Source of the DNA: Solen grandis
Taxonomy: Eukaryota > Mollusca > Bivalvia > Adapedonta > Solenidae
Direction of reading: 5' to 3'
Length of the DNA: 64,000 bases
Assembly (NCBI GenBank): GCA_021229015.1
Contig: CM037781.1
Span: 68,282,345 to 68,346,344 of the forward strand
The position numbers were made by a program, and so were the translations under genes. Under the pieces are notes generated by a model. The model saw nothing but the letters and a program-made list of their open reading frames with translations, was not told where the DNA came from and searched no databases. Below, in pieces: positions 1-11,077 of this stretch; within the stretch, counting starts at the first letter, position 1; each line of letters begins with the position of its first letter.

Positions 1-615
1 TTACCTCTTTCACTTTTAGTATGGGAAATCGCCTACAGAGAAGCAACTTAAATTCAGCCGCATGTGTGATTCGGCACTTGATAGAATCAGCACAAGCAAA
101 ACTGTGGCATCAAACAGAATTATTTGTCTTGTTTCATTATTTATAGTGATGTTACAGTTATAAATGATTAATAAAATATTCATTATGACACATTCCCATT
201 TAATTTTTAACCGAAGTAGTATATGTTTACACAATATCTTCTGTGTGGTGATCAACATCAATTAATTTTTACTGTACAAGATACAAGGGTTTTTCCACTT
301 TGAAATACCATCAAGGGTTATAATATTGCCATGCTTTGTGGAGCTCTTGTTCCCTTCTGTCCTCAGATTTTTACAGTTTTACTACATTTAAAATTATGTT
401 CATGAAATTCTGAAAGAACCAGATCACACAGAGCAATTTCACACAGAACACCTTCCTTCTTCGTCTCCAAGGTAACAAGTTGGTTTTATTCTGGTTGCAT
501 ATGGCATTTGCAAATACTTCTCATTTGGCACAGGGTTTGTCCTGGCTGTAAAATAACTCATCATACTACATTTGTATTAAGCTTCTACTACTGGATAAAA
601 CCCAGTGGTGACCTT
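1..615. other. 5' flank of the macro/B-box gene, no feature seen
   Basis: No coding exon, RNA gene or clear repeat is recognised here. The first coding exon downstream begins at a splice acceptor (AG at 1164-1165), so an untranslated 5' exon and the promoter should lie in this stretch or outside the window. I could not place either. Confidence 0.4.
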
Positions 616-860
616 ATTAATCCTTTCCCTCATATAGACTCATTTTGACGCACTCAATAGGTACCACATAAAGCCTGATCTGCAGAAAACCACAGTTAAA
701 CCTTACCAAATTTAATTACAAAATCCTCATTTCCACACCACTGAGGAGCAGCGAACAGCATAAAACCAGATCAGCTTGCGAGTTACTCGCAGGCTGATCT
801 GGTTTTATGCTGTTCGCATAGGTCTTTTCATGGTATCCTCTATGAGGGAAGGGGTTAATC
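616..860. repeat. Foldback/palindromic repeat
   Basis: An almost perfect inverted repeat is centred at about 783: the arm at 750-782 (GCGAACAGCATAAAACC...) pairs with 785-817. A wider pair, ATTAATCCTTTCCCTCATA near 616 and TATGAGGGAAGGGGTTAAT near 841, extends the symmetry outward. The whole is a foldback element or MITE with no coding capacity. The small open frame that begins in its right arm (776-1066) is incidental. The family is not identified. Confidence 0.65.
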
Positions 861-1197
861 TGATTTCAGTAGAACTTACCCACACACATATCCATGTAAA
901 CTATTGTATCATCCTTAATTGTGGTAAACCTTTGTCCCATAATGCAAATTTAAGAGGTCATGGATCTAGCCATTGCATCACACATTTTGTGGTGAAAGAC
1001 TTTAGTGCCTATGATTATTTTCATGGTGATTGCTTAGGTCAAAAGTATAATTATTACATGAATTAGGAAGCAGTTACAATAGATTCTGATCCTTCTCTTG
1101 ATGCAGTTAAGTGATACAAGGCAAATGTTTGTCCTCTCTAATAATTGTATATATCTCCTTTTCAGGTACTTAAATAGAGGGTCCACTGTCTGACAAT

Positions 1198-1729
1198 ATG
1201 TGGAAATTAGGGTTGAAGACCGGGCAGATGGAAGCATCAGGAGATGCAACTAAGGATAACCTCAAACCAGCAAAATCAGTGCAGAAGAACTTCAGATGGG
1301 ACACAGATGCTAAAAACAAAGAGATTTTTAGAACAAAAGAAGGGATGCATGTGTATGTGTATGAGGCTAGTATTATCAAACTGCCTGTGGAATGTATTGT
1401 AAATGGAGCGAATGATACAATGATGCATGGTGGAGGAATAGCAAGGGTGATTGCTAAGGCTGCTGGCAGAAGGCTTGACACAGAATGTTCAACAATCCTC
1501 AGGAATTCTGGCAGAGTACAAGTTGGGCGAAACATTGTAACAACAGCAGGAGACCTTCCATATAGGTGTGTTATTCATGCAGTCGGACCACGCTGGCCTG
1601 ATTACTATCCACATACACTGAGTAAGGTTAAGGAATGTGAACAAGACTTGTATGATGCTGTATATGGCAGTCTGGCTGCTGCAGAGAATCAAGGATTGAA
1701 AACAATTGCACTGCCTGCAATCAGCTCAG
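1198..1729 (+). CDS. Macro-domain/B-box protein, exon 1: first macro domain
   Basis: This is the first coding exon of an eight-exon gene. The exon starts at 1166 after an acceptor (CTTTTCAG), and an in-frame TAA at 1171 precedes the ATG at 1198, so that ATG is the natural start. It encodes residues 1-177. A macro domain occupies about residues 42-177. The ADP-ribose-binding loop VNGAND (68-73) is followed by HGGGIARVIAKAAG (77-90), then the strand YRCVIHAVGP (122-131) and the pyrophosphate-side segment ALPAISS (171-177). Macro domains bind, and some hydrolyse, ADP-ribose on proteins or nucleic acids. The donor is CTCAG|GTGAGT, phase 1, and the domain continues in exon 2 (IFGVP). The domain resembles those of the PARP9/PARP14 type. 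Whether it is an enzyme or only a reader cannot be told from sequence. Confidence 0.88.
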
Positions 1730-1962
1730 GTGAGTGAGATACTGTTTTATTTGTTTTTGTCTTGTGGTGATACATATGATGATAAGCAGGGGCAGTAAGT
1801 TTATCTATTTTCATTCAGTGAGAAATGTAAAAGTTTCAATATAGTATTGTAACAAGCTAGAAAATTGATTTTATGATATAAAACATTTACTTTTGGTGTT
1901 TTTTTTGACAAATCATTTTAATGCTTTGAAATATTAGAAATTGCATAAAACAAACCACTTTA

Positions 1963-2200
1963 TATACTCAAAGAAAAAAGTAATGCAGGGTAACTAGAAT
2001 CTGTAGTAGCCAGACTCAAGTTTTTACCTCATAACCTTGCAATAAACCTCATATGATAGACCCATCTCATTCTAAGGCATTTATTTTGTTTGAAAAAAAA
2101 AATCTTTATAAAAATTTTTTAAACTGTTATTCTGTCAAATACTTCCTATTTAAAACTGACACAAAAGCTTACCCTGCGTTTCTTTTTCCTTTGAGTATAC
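1963..2200. mobile_element. MITE with about 33-bp terminal inverted repeats
   Basis: Within intron 1, TATACTCAAAGAAAAAAGTA at 1963 and its near-perfect reverse complement ending at 2200 (CTTTGAGTATA) form inverted ends of about 33 bp, both running into GCAGGGTAA. The interior of about 170 bp is non-coding. The TA-like flanks would fit a Tc1/mariner-type MITE, but the class is uncertain. Confidence 0.65.
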
Positions 2201-2244
2201 ATTGATCATTCTTTAGAAAATTTAATGCAAGCTTAAATATTACA

Positions 2245-2450
2245 ATACAGTTGAACCTGTATAAGCAGACAACCTGCATTTAGCAGACAACCTGTATTTA
2301 GCAGACAACCTGTATTTAGCGGTCAGTTTTAATATTGATTACCAAACTAGAACTTTGGTATATGTTTAACCTTCATTTAGCGATCATCTCTGTTAAGTGG
2401 TCACTTGCTATTGTTCCCTTGACTGGCTGCTTAAGACAGGTTTGACTATA
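2245..2450. mobile_element. Short inverted-repeat element with an 18-bp tandem repeat
   Basis: The left end, TACAGTTGAACCTGTATAAG, is matched in inverse at the right end (CTTAAGACAGGTTTGACTATA). The interior begins with three copies of the 18-bp unit GCAGACAACCTGYATTTA at 2265-2282, 2283-2300 and 2301-2318, followed by related GCGGTCA and GCGATCA motifs. It is a small non-autonomous DNA-transposon-like repeat within intron 1. Confidence 0.55.
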
Positions 2451-2813
2451 TAAGATTTAAGGCTTGCTCCTGATAAGTTTATTGCCAATATATTACAAGT
2501 TAATGTAATAGAATCAAATGTAATTGTTGGGATATTCAGGGGGAAACATCTCTCTCAATCACTTTAGTGCTTTGAAGTATAAGCAAGTACTCCAAAAATA
2601 AATCAGTTCATACATTTATTTTTTTCTGTAGACAATTTAATGCAGGTTTGAATATTGCAATAATCTTATTGTTGAGTAATTTTCCTTTCAAATTCCCAGT
2701 CCTAAATAATAAGGCATACATTTTACCCCCAAAAAATATATGGCCTATTTATCTCATGTCATTATCATGGATTGTTAAGATATTTTAGGGAGATATATCT
2801 TCATTTTCTTCAG

Positions 2814-3521
2814 CAATATTTGGAGTGCCAGAGCGGTTATGTGTCTACCAGTATGCGAAGGCCACTTTAGATTACAGCAAGAAATCAGCCGGCAAAGATT
2901 CCTGCCTTACTGAGGTACACTTTATTGATATCAATGCGGATATCGTCAAGAAGATCCAGGCCATGTTTATTACAATGGTAAGGGATGATAAAGACCCGGG
3001 ATATGACAGTCAGGAATTTGTTACCAGACTATCGTTACGGAACTATAGCAGCAGGGACCATGGTCAGTCAGGGCAAGATGATTTTCAGCAGCCACAGCAT
3101 CATTACAGCCTTGATGTTCCAAAGGGAGAGGATAAGCATCGTTTCCAGGGGAACTTGCATGTACACAATGAGGACTTATTCTCATTAAAGATAAGACATA
3201 AGAATGCAGTTGTCCTGTTTGTTGATGGTAAATGTCAACCACATGGGCGAGTTGCAGGAAAACTTGTCAGTTTAATTAAGGATAATTGCAATTATCAAAA
3301 GGAGAAAAATGAGAAAAGAAGTAAATATGGAGATATATTTGTGACAAATGGCTACGGGTGTGGATTTGATAATATCATCCATGTTGTAAGTCAAGGTTTT
3401 CAAAATACTAAATCCTATCAAAAGAGGAAAACACAGGTGATGGGAGTTTATGGCAACATACTGGATTTTGCATTAAGGGTGAAACCCATAGCAGCTGTTG
3501 TGTTGACTTTAATCAGAACAG
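2814..3521 (+). CDS. Macro-domain/B-box protein, exon 2
   Basis: The acceptor TTTCTTCAG and donor AACAG|GTGAGT bound this exon, which is phase 1 at both ends. The first residues (IFGVPERLCVYQYAKATL) complete the first macro domain: this is the usual strand and helix after the PAISS motif. A polar stretch follows (SLRNYSSRDHGQSG...). A second region beginning FQGNLHVHNEDLFSLK has the strand pattern of another macro domain (KNAVVLFVDGK, GRVAGKLVSLIKDN, GDIFVTNGYGCGFDNIIHVV). It lacks the Asn/Gly-rich ADP-ribose loop, so it looks like a degenerate, probably non-binding, macro-like module that finishes in exon 3. Confidence 0.85.
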
Positions 3522-3601
3522 GTGAGTAAAACCATCCCCATACAATTATATATATATTTGAATCTTTCGCGAAAATATCTTATTTATATATATTTTAATT
3601 A

Positions 3602-4780
3602 GGGATGACAACAAATACATATTTTGGTTTTCGAATATTCAGTAAGCGTTGCAAGCGAATATTTGAATCAAAATAAGAATCACAATCTCCGCAATATTCC
3701 AAATCTGAATATTCATTCTAGCGATAGTTAAATTCACTTTTATTCTTATAAAATTTATTTGATACATGTAGTTGAATTCACTTTTATTCTTATAAAATTT
3801 ATTGGTGCGTGTGTGTGGGTGTTTGTAATTATGAATGTGTTGATGCTCATTTATCTTATTATTTTTCATTAATTGACTATTATGATATAAATCTTACATG
3901 ATGACCATTTTGTACCCCTAATAATAATCTGCAGTTAAATGCTATGCTTTTGCTACGTTTTGGACCACTTATCCTTTCATGAAGATAACAAAGGTCATCA
4001 TGAAATATTTATGATACCTTGGTTATTTTTGTGAAAGGTCATGAGGTCCTTAGCGGAACCATTTACATTTTATGATTAGCAGCTATGATGTTTACAGATG
4101 AAAAACTATTCTAATATGATAATTGGTTGTGGTTATGTGTAATATATTTGTTTGATTTCATGGCTAAATTGAGTAATATTAATTTGAACTAAAGAAAATC
4201 GTCGGAGATGTTATCATGCGAGAAAAAATAAATACTCCCTGTGCAGCAATGGTCTCGTGAAGGGCTCCCTAAATTTGCATATTGGGAATTAAAAATCTTG
4301 ACCAATCAGCTTTGTTAGGTAGTCCTTTTTGATAGATCGTTAACAACCCGATCAAAAATTTGCATACTGACCAGCAATTATCGCTTTGCGCAAGCTTGTT
4401 AATTAGCCATTGAAAACTTTGATCCTAAGCAAACAATGGCCGTCTCCTGATGGCTGCCAAAAAGTGTCATTTCAGTGCCGATGACATTACACAGGAACTA
4501 TGTTTTGAACTATTTTACAAGTTGCATACTGCAGAAAAACTTACAAGTACCCAGTGTACCACAAGAGTACACAAAGTTGACACTTGTACACAAAGCGATT
4601 TCCTAATAATGAAAATATATATGATGGGCAAATGAAATATAAAGGAAAAAAATAAACATATATACTGAATAATTTTTTTTATCACAGAAATATATTTTCT
4701 TCTGAATATTATAATAAAAAAATCCTATTGGAATATTCTAAACAAATGCGAATATTCGAATATTTGTTGCCATCCCTAAT
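3602..4780. mobile_element. hAT-like non-autonomous DNA transposon
   Basis: The ends are inverted: TAGGGATGACAACAAATA at 3602 and TATTTGTTGCCATCCCTA ending at 4780. Both inner flanks carry TTCGAATATTC-type sequence. A TAGGG-type terminus is common in hAT transposons. The 8-bp target duplication could not be confirmed. The interior holds only a 61-codon open frame (4450-4635) with no recognised transposase motif. The element lies in intron 2. Confidence 0.55.
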
Positions 4781-4964
4781 AAATATTTATGCATGTATTC
4801 TGATTAGCAAAAGAAATATCCCAATGAAAATTGGTATGAATTGGCATTAATTTTGTTGCAAAATTTATATTTTGATAAATCCAACAGACAAACACTTGTA
4901 CAAATTTATTCAGTCAATTTTTAAAGTAATCAAACTGTCAGTATTTGTCAACCATGGCTTTTAT

Positions 4965-5205
4965 GACTGACTTGACTTGACTATTTGAGTATTTCAGTCA
5001 TATAGTGACGTCCAGCTAATTACAGGTGGAGGAAGACCCCAAATGCACGGAGGCATCAGGGTAGAACCACTGACCTACCGAAAGCCAGCTGGAAGGCTTC
5101 CTCACATGAAAATCCGAATGACCCTGCCATGATTCAAACCCACACGATTAGGTGCTGAGTGAGTGTTAAAGTCAACGACTTTACCCTCTCGGTCAAGGAG
5201 GCCCC
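4965..5205 (-). mobile_element. tRNA-derived SINE, family B, with 10-bp target duplication
   Basis: The element lies on the minus strand. A tRNA-like head with a B-box-like GGGTTTGAATC is at the high-coordinate end. It is followed by the body shared with 28855-29107 (CATGTGAGGAAGCCTTCCAGC..., TCCACCTGTAATTAGCTGGACGTCAC) and an AGTCAAGTCAAGTC tail. The 10-bp repeat TGGCTTTTAT flanks it exactly at 4955-4964 and 5206-5215, as expected for target-primed insertion. It sits in intron 2. Confidence 0.85.
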
Positions 5206-6122
5206 TGGCTTTTATCAAGTGAATTTTATACACACATACGACCATATTTTCAGAGTTTATCTGACAATTGTACAAACGGATTATTACTTTCATAGATTGA
5301 TCTAAGCAGTGTTATCAGCATGAGTGATATATAGGTTTACGGAAAGTCACAAGAGCTTTAGCAAATCTTCGTGCATTTTACCATTAAACCAACAATGAAC
5401 AAAGGAACTATTTTTTATCAATGTTCTACACAGCTTGTAATAATATGTAGTGTTTTCAAATCAGGGATACCTACAGTGTACAGTGACATCATATTAAAAA
5501 GTAGTTATACAGTGATACATGTGGTTTGGGAAACGTTGGGAACTTGATACAAGTTTCTGTATTTTTGCTGTAGGAAACAGATTGAAAATGCGTAGTATCA
5601 TACATACATAGGTATATAATAAAGCTTCTTATCATTTCATCTTAAGAGAGGGCCTGCCATTTTGGCCACGCTTGCAAATGTGGTTTAACCCAGTATTGTA
5701 AGCTGCTAGATGTTTTATATATATATAAAAAAATAATATTTTGACTTAATGTGACAGAGACAGGGTAATGTTGCCGTTAGGCCATGTTCAGGTAGGCTTC
5801 ATGTAACATCACTATGTCAGGTTAATTGCATAAGTCAGCACCATCTGTATTCATGACAGATTTGTGATGGCTGAATCTATGTCACAAGGTTACATGTAAT
5901 GGTAGGTAACAAATGCTGTACTAACAATTGCGTTCTGTGACAAAACTGTTATAGTGGAGACACCCGATAATCTTCCAGCATGGCAACATGCAACCTCACA
6001 TAGCACATGTCACCATTAACTTTTTAAAAACCAGCAACATTGATATCTTGCCTTGGACTGTAATCCAAATGAACATGCTGGGGATTACCTTGGATAGCAG
6101 TTATGTCAATGTCATTTGGACT

Positions 6123-6423
6123 GGTCCCGGCAGCCGAGTGGCGTCTGCCCCTGAATTGGGAGATCATGGGTTTGATCCCAGCCAGGACTTTATAACCACA
6201 GTTGTTAAAAATTTTACTGGTATAGCTCCCTTGCTTAGCGCTCAGCATATAAGGGTAGTTCCAGGACAGTTGGCAGGATAATGTGACTGGGTGTGGTTAT
6301 ATCATGCCACATGTCTACGGCGTGATGCTGCGGTGTGGCAGGACTATATCTGTCTTAAGTAGACATTGTCTGCAAATGACTGAAATACTGTCAGGGACGT
6401 TAAATCCAATAAACAAACAAACA
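6123..6423 (+). mobile_element. tRNA-derived SINE, family A, near full length
   Basis: The head carries an A-box-like segment (GCAGCCGAGTGGCG) and a B box (GGGTTTGATCC). The body (GCTCAGCATATAAGGGTAGT..., CATGTCTACGGCGTGATGC, TGTCTTAAGTAGACATTGTC) ends in AATAAACAAACAAAC. Related copies occur inverted at 17068-17386 and 63300-63380, and as worn fragments near 34750 and 36840. It sits in intron 2. Confidence 0.8.
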
Positions 6424-6720
6424 GTGTCAACAGCAACCTGCCAACATCCAGGAACCTGTTGTATGGTATCTGTTTCTTAACTGACACAGTTCTATAGGTC
6501 CATATCTTGCTACTGTGGCTGCATGTAGAGGTGGTCATGCCATTTGTACATGTAAATGTTTTCTCTCCATATGGTCCTTTGGTAACTGTGTTGTGCATAT
6601 TTCCTAGACAATATGAGTTAAATGGTCCTTGCTTGTGTTGCAAAGACTAAAAATTGGAGAACATAATTCTGTGCTCTATGGGCACATTTCTTGTTAACTA
6701 TTTTCAAACCACCTCATTTT

Positions 6721-7095
6721 TTAGCTCACCTGAGCACGAAGTGCTCAAGGTGAGCTTTTATGATCCCTCTGCGTCTGTCGTTGTGTGTCTCCTCTAAAAC
6801 AACTGGACAGAATTTGATTTAATTTGGCAGGGATGATCCTTGGGTGAAGCTTCACAAAAGTTGCTAAATTTTTTCCTATCCGTTAAAAAACATGGACGCC
6901 AGGGGCGGGCTAATTTGCCTTTTATGTATATAGTGAAATCTTTAAATGACATCTCTGAAACTGCTGGACAGAATTTGATGATCATCTCCTTCAAAACTAC
7001 TGGCCTGATTTCAAAATGTTTTAATACAGACTGATGTTTCTTGGGTAACCGTATACTCAGGTGAGTGATCCAGGGCCATAATGGCCCTCTTGTTT
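6721..7095 (+). mobile_element. Helentron-like (HINE-type) hairpin element, copy 1
   Basis: The 5' end is a long hairpin, AGCTCACCTGAGCAC / GTGCTCAAGGTGAGCT (6723-6756). Near the 3' end CTCAGGTGAG (7057-7066) is the inverse of the 5' CTCACCTGAG, followed by a stem-loop GGGCCATAATGGCCC (7073-7087) and TCTTGTT. Subterminal inverted repeats plus a 3' stem-loop without long terminal repeats match non-autonomous Helentrons. There is no coding content. It sits in intron 2 and lacks the central tandem array of other copies. Confidence 0.65.
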
Positions 7096-7420
7096 ACATT
7101 ACCCTTTGAGGTATTGCTTTGAAACTTTCGATACCTGTTTGTGATCGTTACCTCTACTTGTACATGGCAAGAGTACATAACTCTGTCTTGGATTTTGACA
7201 TATGGAACTTAGCATATATGGACAGTTTATATATGGAGAGTTGAATGATGCATGTCCACAGACATGTTTTACAACATTTTATATATTCTATCTTGTTGGA
7301 GCTATCAGGTATAATTATCAGAGGTTTAGATTTTAAGGGACTAGCTGCCTATTAGTTTATGTAATATGCTTAGTTTGGAGGGAGATAACAATTCAGCAAA
7401 TTTGTTTTTCTTTTTAACAG

Positions 7421-7674
7421 AAGATGGTCTAGATGACACGAAGCTTTCAACTGAAGCTTTAACAAAATGTTATGATGACAGAATGCTCAAGATTGCTGAA
7501 CGAAATTTAGAGGTTCATATTGTATGCAATGATGACAGAGTCAGTGTGGTGTTTAACACCTTGGATATGAAGCCTACTGTAACTCCCAGTCCAAGACGTG
7601 ACCGTAGCAGTCCAGTGTCACCAGAAGTAGGAGGATTTACAAGTACATCAGATTTATGGAATAATATTCACAAG
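7421..7674 (+). CDS. Macro-domain/B-box protein, exon 3
   Basis: The acceptor is a strong polypyrimidine tract plus CAG (7405-7420), and phase 1 matches exon 2. The protein (DGLDDTKLSTEALTKCYDDR..., ERNLEVHIVCNDDRVSVVF) supplies the helix and last strand of the second macro-like domain. A Pro/Ser-rich tail with SPRRDRSSPVSPE follows. The proposed donor is CACAAG|GTGGTT, which gives phase 0 into exon 4; this is the weakest donor of the gene, and the frame otherwise stops at 7681. Confidence 0.78.
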
Positions 7675-7738
7675 GTGGTTTAATCTTTATTCATTTTACA
7701 TCGATTATGAAACAAGTTATCACAACTTATATTAATCG

Positions 7739-7923
7739 CTCTCGAAGACTCTGGTGGTGGCATATGTGATTATTATTGTGGGAGGAAACTGGAGAGGTTG
7801 GGGAAAAAAAAACCCGAGTCTGGAAGGGCGGCCACTGCACCCTCTCATGTACATGACCAGGAATTGAACTCAGGGCACATTGGTGAGAAGCGAGCGCATT
7901 ACCACTATGCTATCCAGGCACCC
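7739..7923 (-). mobile_element. tRNA-derived SINE, third family
   Basis: On the minus strand, the head reads GGGTGCCTGGATAGCATAGT with an A-box-like TAGCATAGTGGTAATGCG, then a B-box-like GAGTTCAATTCC about 30 bases on. A body about 110 bp long continues toward lower coordinates. The acceptor-stem halves do not pair, so this is a SINE and not a functional tRNA gene. It lies in intron 3. Confidence 0.65.
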
Positions 7924-8686
7924 ACAAATCATTATGTCATTATATGGGGAGACATACTGTTTAAGTCGAAGTCTGTCCGGCCGGCCGACCACGTGTCTGT
8001 CATGCATTTTGTCCAGAAGATTAAACTCTTCTTCTACTTATGCTATTTAAATTAAATTTCATTCATGGAAAAGAACCTGATTAGAGAAAGTGTCATGCAC
8101 AAGGTGCATAACTCAGACATCAGTACTTTTAGAGTTATTCTCCCTTTTCACTATTTTGTGTCCTTAAGATAACTTTTGTTCTACTCATGCTATTGAAAAA
8201 AATTGATGAGAGTAAGTGTCACACACAAGGACCATTACTCTTGGCGGAGCTTAATCAATATTTTCAGCCCTTTAACTATTTACTCCATGAATACTGATGA
8301 CGTAATTCAAGTCTCAATGAATATTAAACAACATGAATTTAAACATTGGTATTTTTGCCATGAAGTTGAATCAGCCATGCATTCAGTTACTGCAAACATC
8401 TGCAAACGTTTTGTACACTAGCCACACAAGGCTTACCTGTTTCCTGTCATCCTCATTATTTTATTTCACATGTGAAAAACAATATATTCCTATTTCAAGT
8501 CACTGTTTACAAAGGTGAGCTAATGTTTTGCTAAATGAAATCATGGTAGGTTTACTACTTTTTCAAAAGAAAATAAAGCAGACCCTGATGAGAGGGCTCT
8601 TGTACATATGTCACTGTGTGCTTCTTCAGTGTATGTATGTGAGAAGGGAGTGGGGGGTGGGTGTGTGTGTGGAGAGACATCAGTTT

Positions 8687-9693
8687 TTAGCTCACATGAG
8701 CACAACGTGCTCAAGGTGAGCTTTTCTGATCGCCTTTTGTCCGTCGTCCGTGCGTGCGTCCGTGCGTGCGTCCGGCGTCAACAATTGCTTCAAACAACAT
8801 CTCCTCCTAAACGGCTTGGCCAATTTGAAAAATATTTTGCAGGAATGTTCCTTGGATGAAGCTCTACTAAAGTTGTATAAATGGTTCTGGTCCATTGCAT
8901 AAAAATCTTCTTCTATGAATCCATAAGGCCTAGAGCTTAGATATTTGGTATGTAGCATCATCTTATGGGCCACTACCAAGATTGTACAAATCATAGCCCT
9001 ATGGTGATAGATGACCCCGCACCAGGGGTTACTTGTTTTACATAGAGTTATATAGGAAAATCTTAAAAAATCTTCTTCCATGAATGCATAAGGCCTAGAG
9101 CTTAGATATTTGGTATGAAGCATCATCTTATGGGCCACTACCAAGATTGTACAAATCATAGCCCTATGGTGATAAATGACCCCGCACCAGGGGTCACTTG
9201 TTTTACACAGAGTTATATAGGAAAATCTTAAAAAATCTTCTTCTATGAATCCATAAGGCCTAGAGCTTAGATATTTGGTATGTAGCATCATCTTATGGGC
9301 CACTACCAAGATTGTACAAATCATAGCCCAATGGTGATAAATGACCCCACACCAGGGGTCACTTGTTTTACATAGAGTTAAATAGGAAAATCTTAAAAAA
9401 TCTTCTTCTATGAATCAATAAGGCCTAGAGCTAAGATTTTTGGTATGTAGTAGCATCTAATGGTTCATTACAAAGATTTTCAAAGTCTTGGCCCTACGGT
9501 GATAAATGACCCTGCGCCCAAGTCTTCTCTGAAACCATATGGCCCATTGCTTAGATATTTGGTGTGTAGTATTGTCAGGGGTAAAATGTTTTAGATTAAG
9601 TTATATCAGAATCCTTGTCTGTTTAAAAACCTTGACATCAGTTGAAGCAATGGTACTCAGGTGAGCGATTCAGGGCCATCATGGCCCTCTTGT
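8687..9693 (+). mobile_element. Helentron-like element, copy 2, with 165-bp tandem array
   Basis: The 5' hairpin (AGCTCACATGAGCACAACGT... to 8725), subterminal CTCAGGTGAGCGATTC and 3' stem-loop GGGCCATCATGGCCC (9673-9687) match copy 1. The centre holds about four 165-bp units: the motif CATAAGGCCTAGAGCTTAG recurs near 8922, 9087, 9252 and 9418. Because 165 is a multiple of three, the array stays open as a 210-codon minus-strand frame, which is not a gene. The same array occurs inverted at 40792-42350. It lies in intron 3. Confidence 0.75.
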
Positions 9694-9991
9694 TAATGAA
9701 AACAAATCTCTAGTTAATATTTGGAAAAATGATCTGTTCCCATTGAATAAAAATGGTACCAAGGTATGAGTGGTAAATAACCCCGTAATAATGTTTACAC
9801 ACGTATTTACAATTCTGAATCTCTTGCATTCAATCAAATGTTCCCTTCTTTGTTTATTATTTGTTAATTATTTCCCAATTTAGTTACACAATCATGCTTC
9901 TTTTCAAAAAAGCTGGAAAAAATATGTACTAATTTCAGTTTCAGGATGTTTGTTGTATCTACAGTGAAAAAGTGAAGTTTTGATTTCACTT

Positions 9992-10688
9992 ATAGCTCAC
10001 CTGACACCAGAGCACAATCTGCTCTTCATAATATTATAGTCTGCTGTCAAAGAATTTTTATCAACAGTTTAATTAAAAAGACATCTCCTCTAAAACCATG
10101 TGGTAGAAATTGATGGAACTTAGCATGAATGATCCTTGAGTGGCTCTTCACAAAATTTGCTAAAATAAATCTGGTACATGCAGAACTCAGGTTGCCATGG
10201 CAACCAAAATAATTTCACTCAAAAACAAAATAAAAAACTTTTCTCCTGACAATAATGGTCAGAATTTGATTTAGCACAAAATTAACGATCACTTTAAAGC
10301 TGTCTATCATAACTTCTAAAATGAAATTGATCCAATAAAAATGAGATCCATAGGGAGTCAGTTAGTTTCCTTATATACTCTTTACAGAAAATTCCAGAAT
10401 TCTTCTTCTATGAAACTATTGGTCAGTATTTAATTTCACCTGCCACAAAAAGTCACCTCATAGCCCTCTATCATAATTGCCAAAATGAAGTTAATCCCTT
10501 GAAAAATTAGGCCTCCAGAGGGCCAGCTAGTTTACCTATTTCATTTGTATAGAACATTTTTTATTCTTTGTATCTTAAATTTGAATTTGTTGATGCTGAA
10601 GGTAACCAATAAAATCATGTGATCTAAATCATTTTGAATAGGCTTTTGGGTCTCTCATGAGCATTGCAGGGCCAACATGGCCCTCTTG
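9992..10688 (+). mobile_element. Helentron-like element, copy 3, diverged
   Basis: It starts TAGCTCACCTGACACCAGAG and ends with the stem-loop GGGCCAACATGGCCC (10669-10683) plus TCTTG. The interior (CTCCTCTAAAACCATGTGG..., GGTTGCCATGGCAACC) is related to the unit repeated at 15064-16030. It is more eroded than copies 1 and 2 and lies in intron 3 just upstream of exon 4. Confidence 0.6.
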
Positions 10689-10751
10689 ATTTCAGTGTTT
10701 TATGTCACGCAAATCAATAAAAAATAAATTGTAAACTTTCTTTCCAACAAG

Positions 10752-10844
10752 GACATGTACGCTACAGTGCCACCCCAAATTATGTTCATGAATCATCCAT
10801 CAGCGTTTATCACAGCTGAAGGGGTCAGTAGTAATCCTAAACAA
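10752..10844 (+). CDS. Macro-domain/B-box protein, exon 4
   Basis: A short exon of 31 codons, phase 0 at both ends, between acceptor TTTCCAACAAG and donor AAACAA|GTAAGA. It encodes DMYATVPPQIMFMNHPSAFI and then TAEGVSSNPKQ, a flexible linker with no recognised domain. Support is the open frame, good splice sites and phase agreement with exons 3 and 5. Conservation could not be tested. Confidence 0.6.
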
Positions 10845-11077
10845 GTAAGACTAACATTTCTCCATGGTAAAAAAACTGTTTGTATCTTGTAGTAATACTT
10901 CTCACCTGTTCTCAGAATTTGTTGAGAACTTATCAGAGGACTTATAATGCTTAATACATGCATTTAATGGGAGAAGCGCTTATATGTGTGATTGTTTTTT
11001 AATAATTTTAAAATAGTTTTTCACTTGACTGAATCTTACCTTTAGAAATGTGACCGGTTCTTGTGTGCCTATTCCAG

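Noticed and set aside
776..1066. 96-codon plus-strand open frame
   Set aside because: It begins inside the foldback arm and has no domain, start or splice support.
2265..2318. Three 18-bp direct repeats, CRISPR-like at first sight
   Set aside because: The units are contiguous with no spacers, inside a transposon-like element in a eukaryotic intron.
8692..9324. Minus-strand 210-codon open frame with repeated 55-residue units
   Set aside because: It is the 165-bp tandem array read in the one phase without stops; the same happens at 41157-41672. No start context, domain or splice support.
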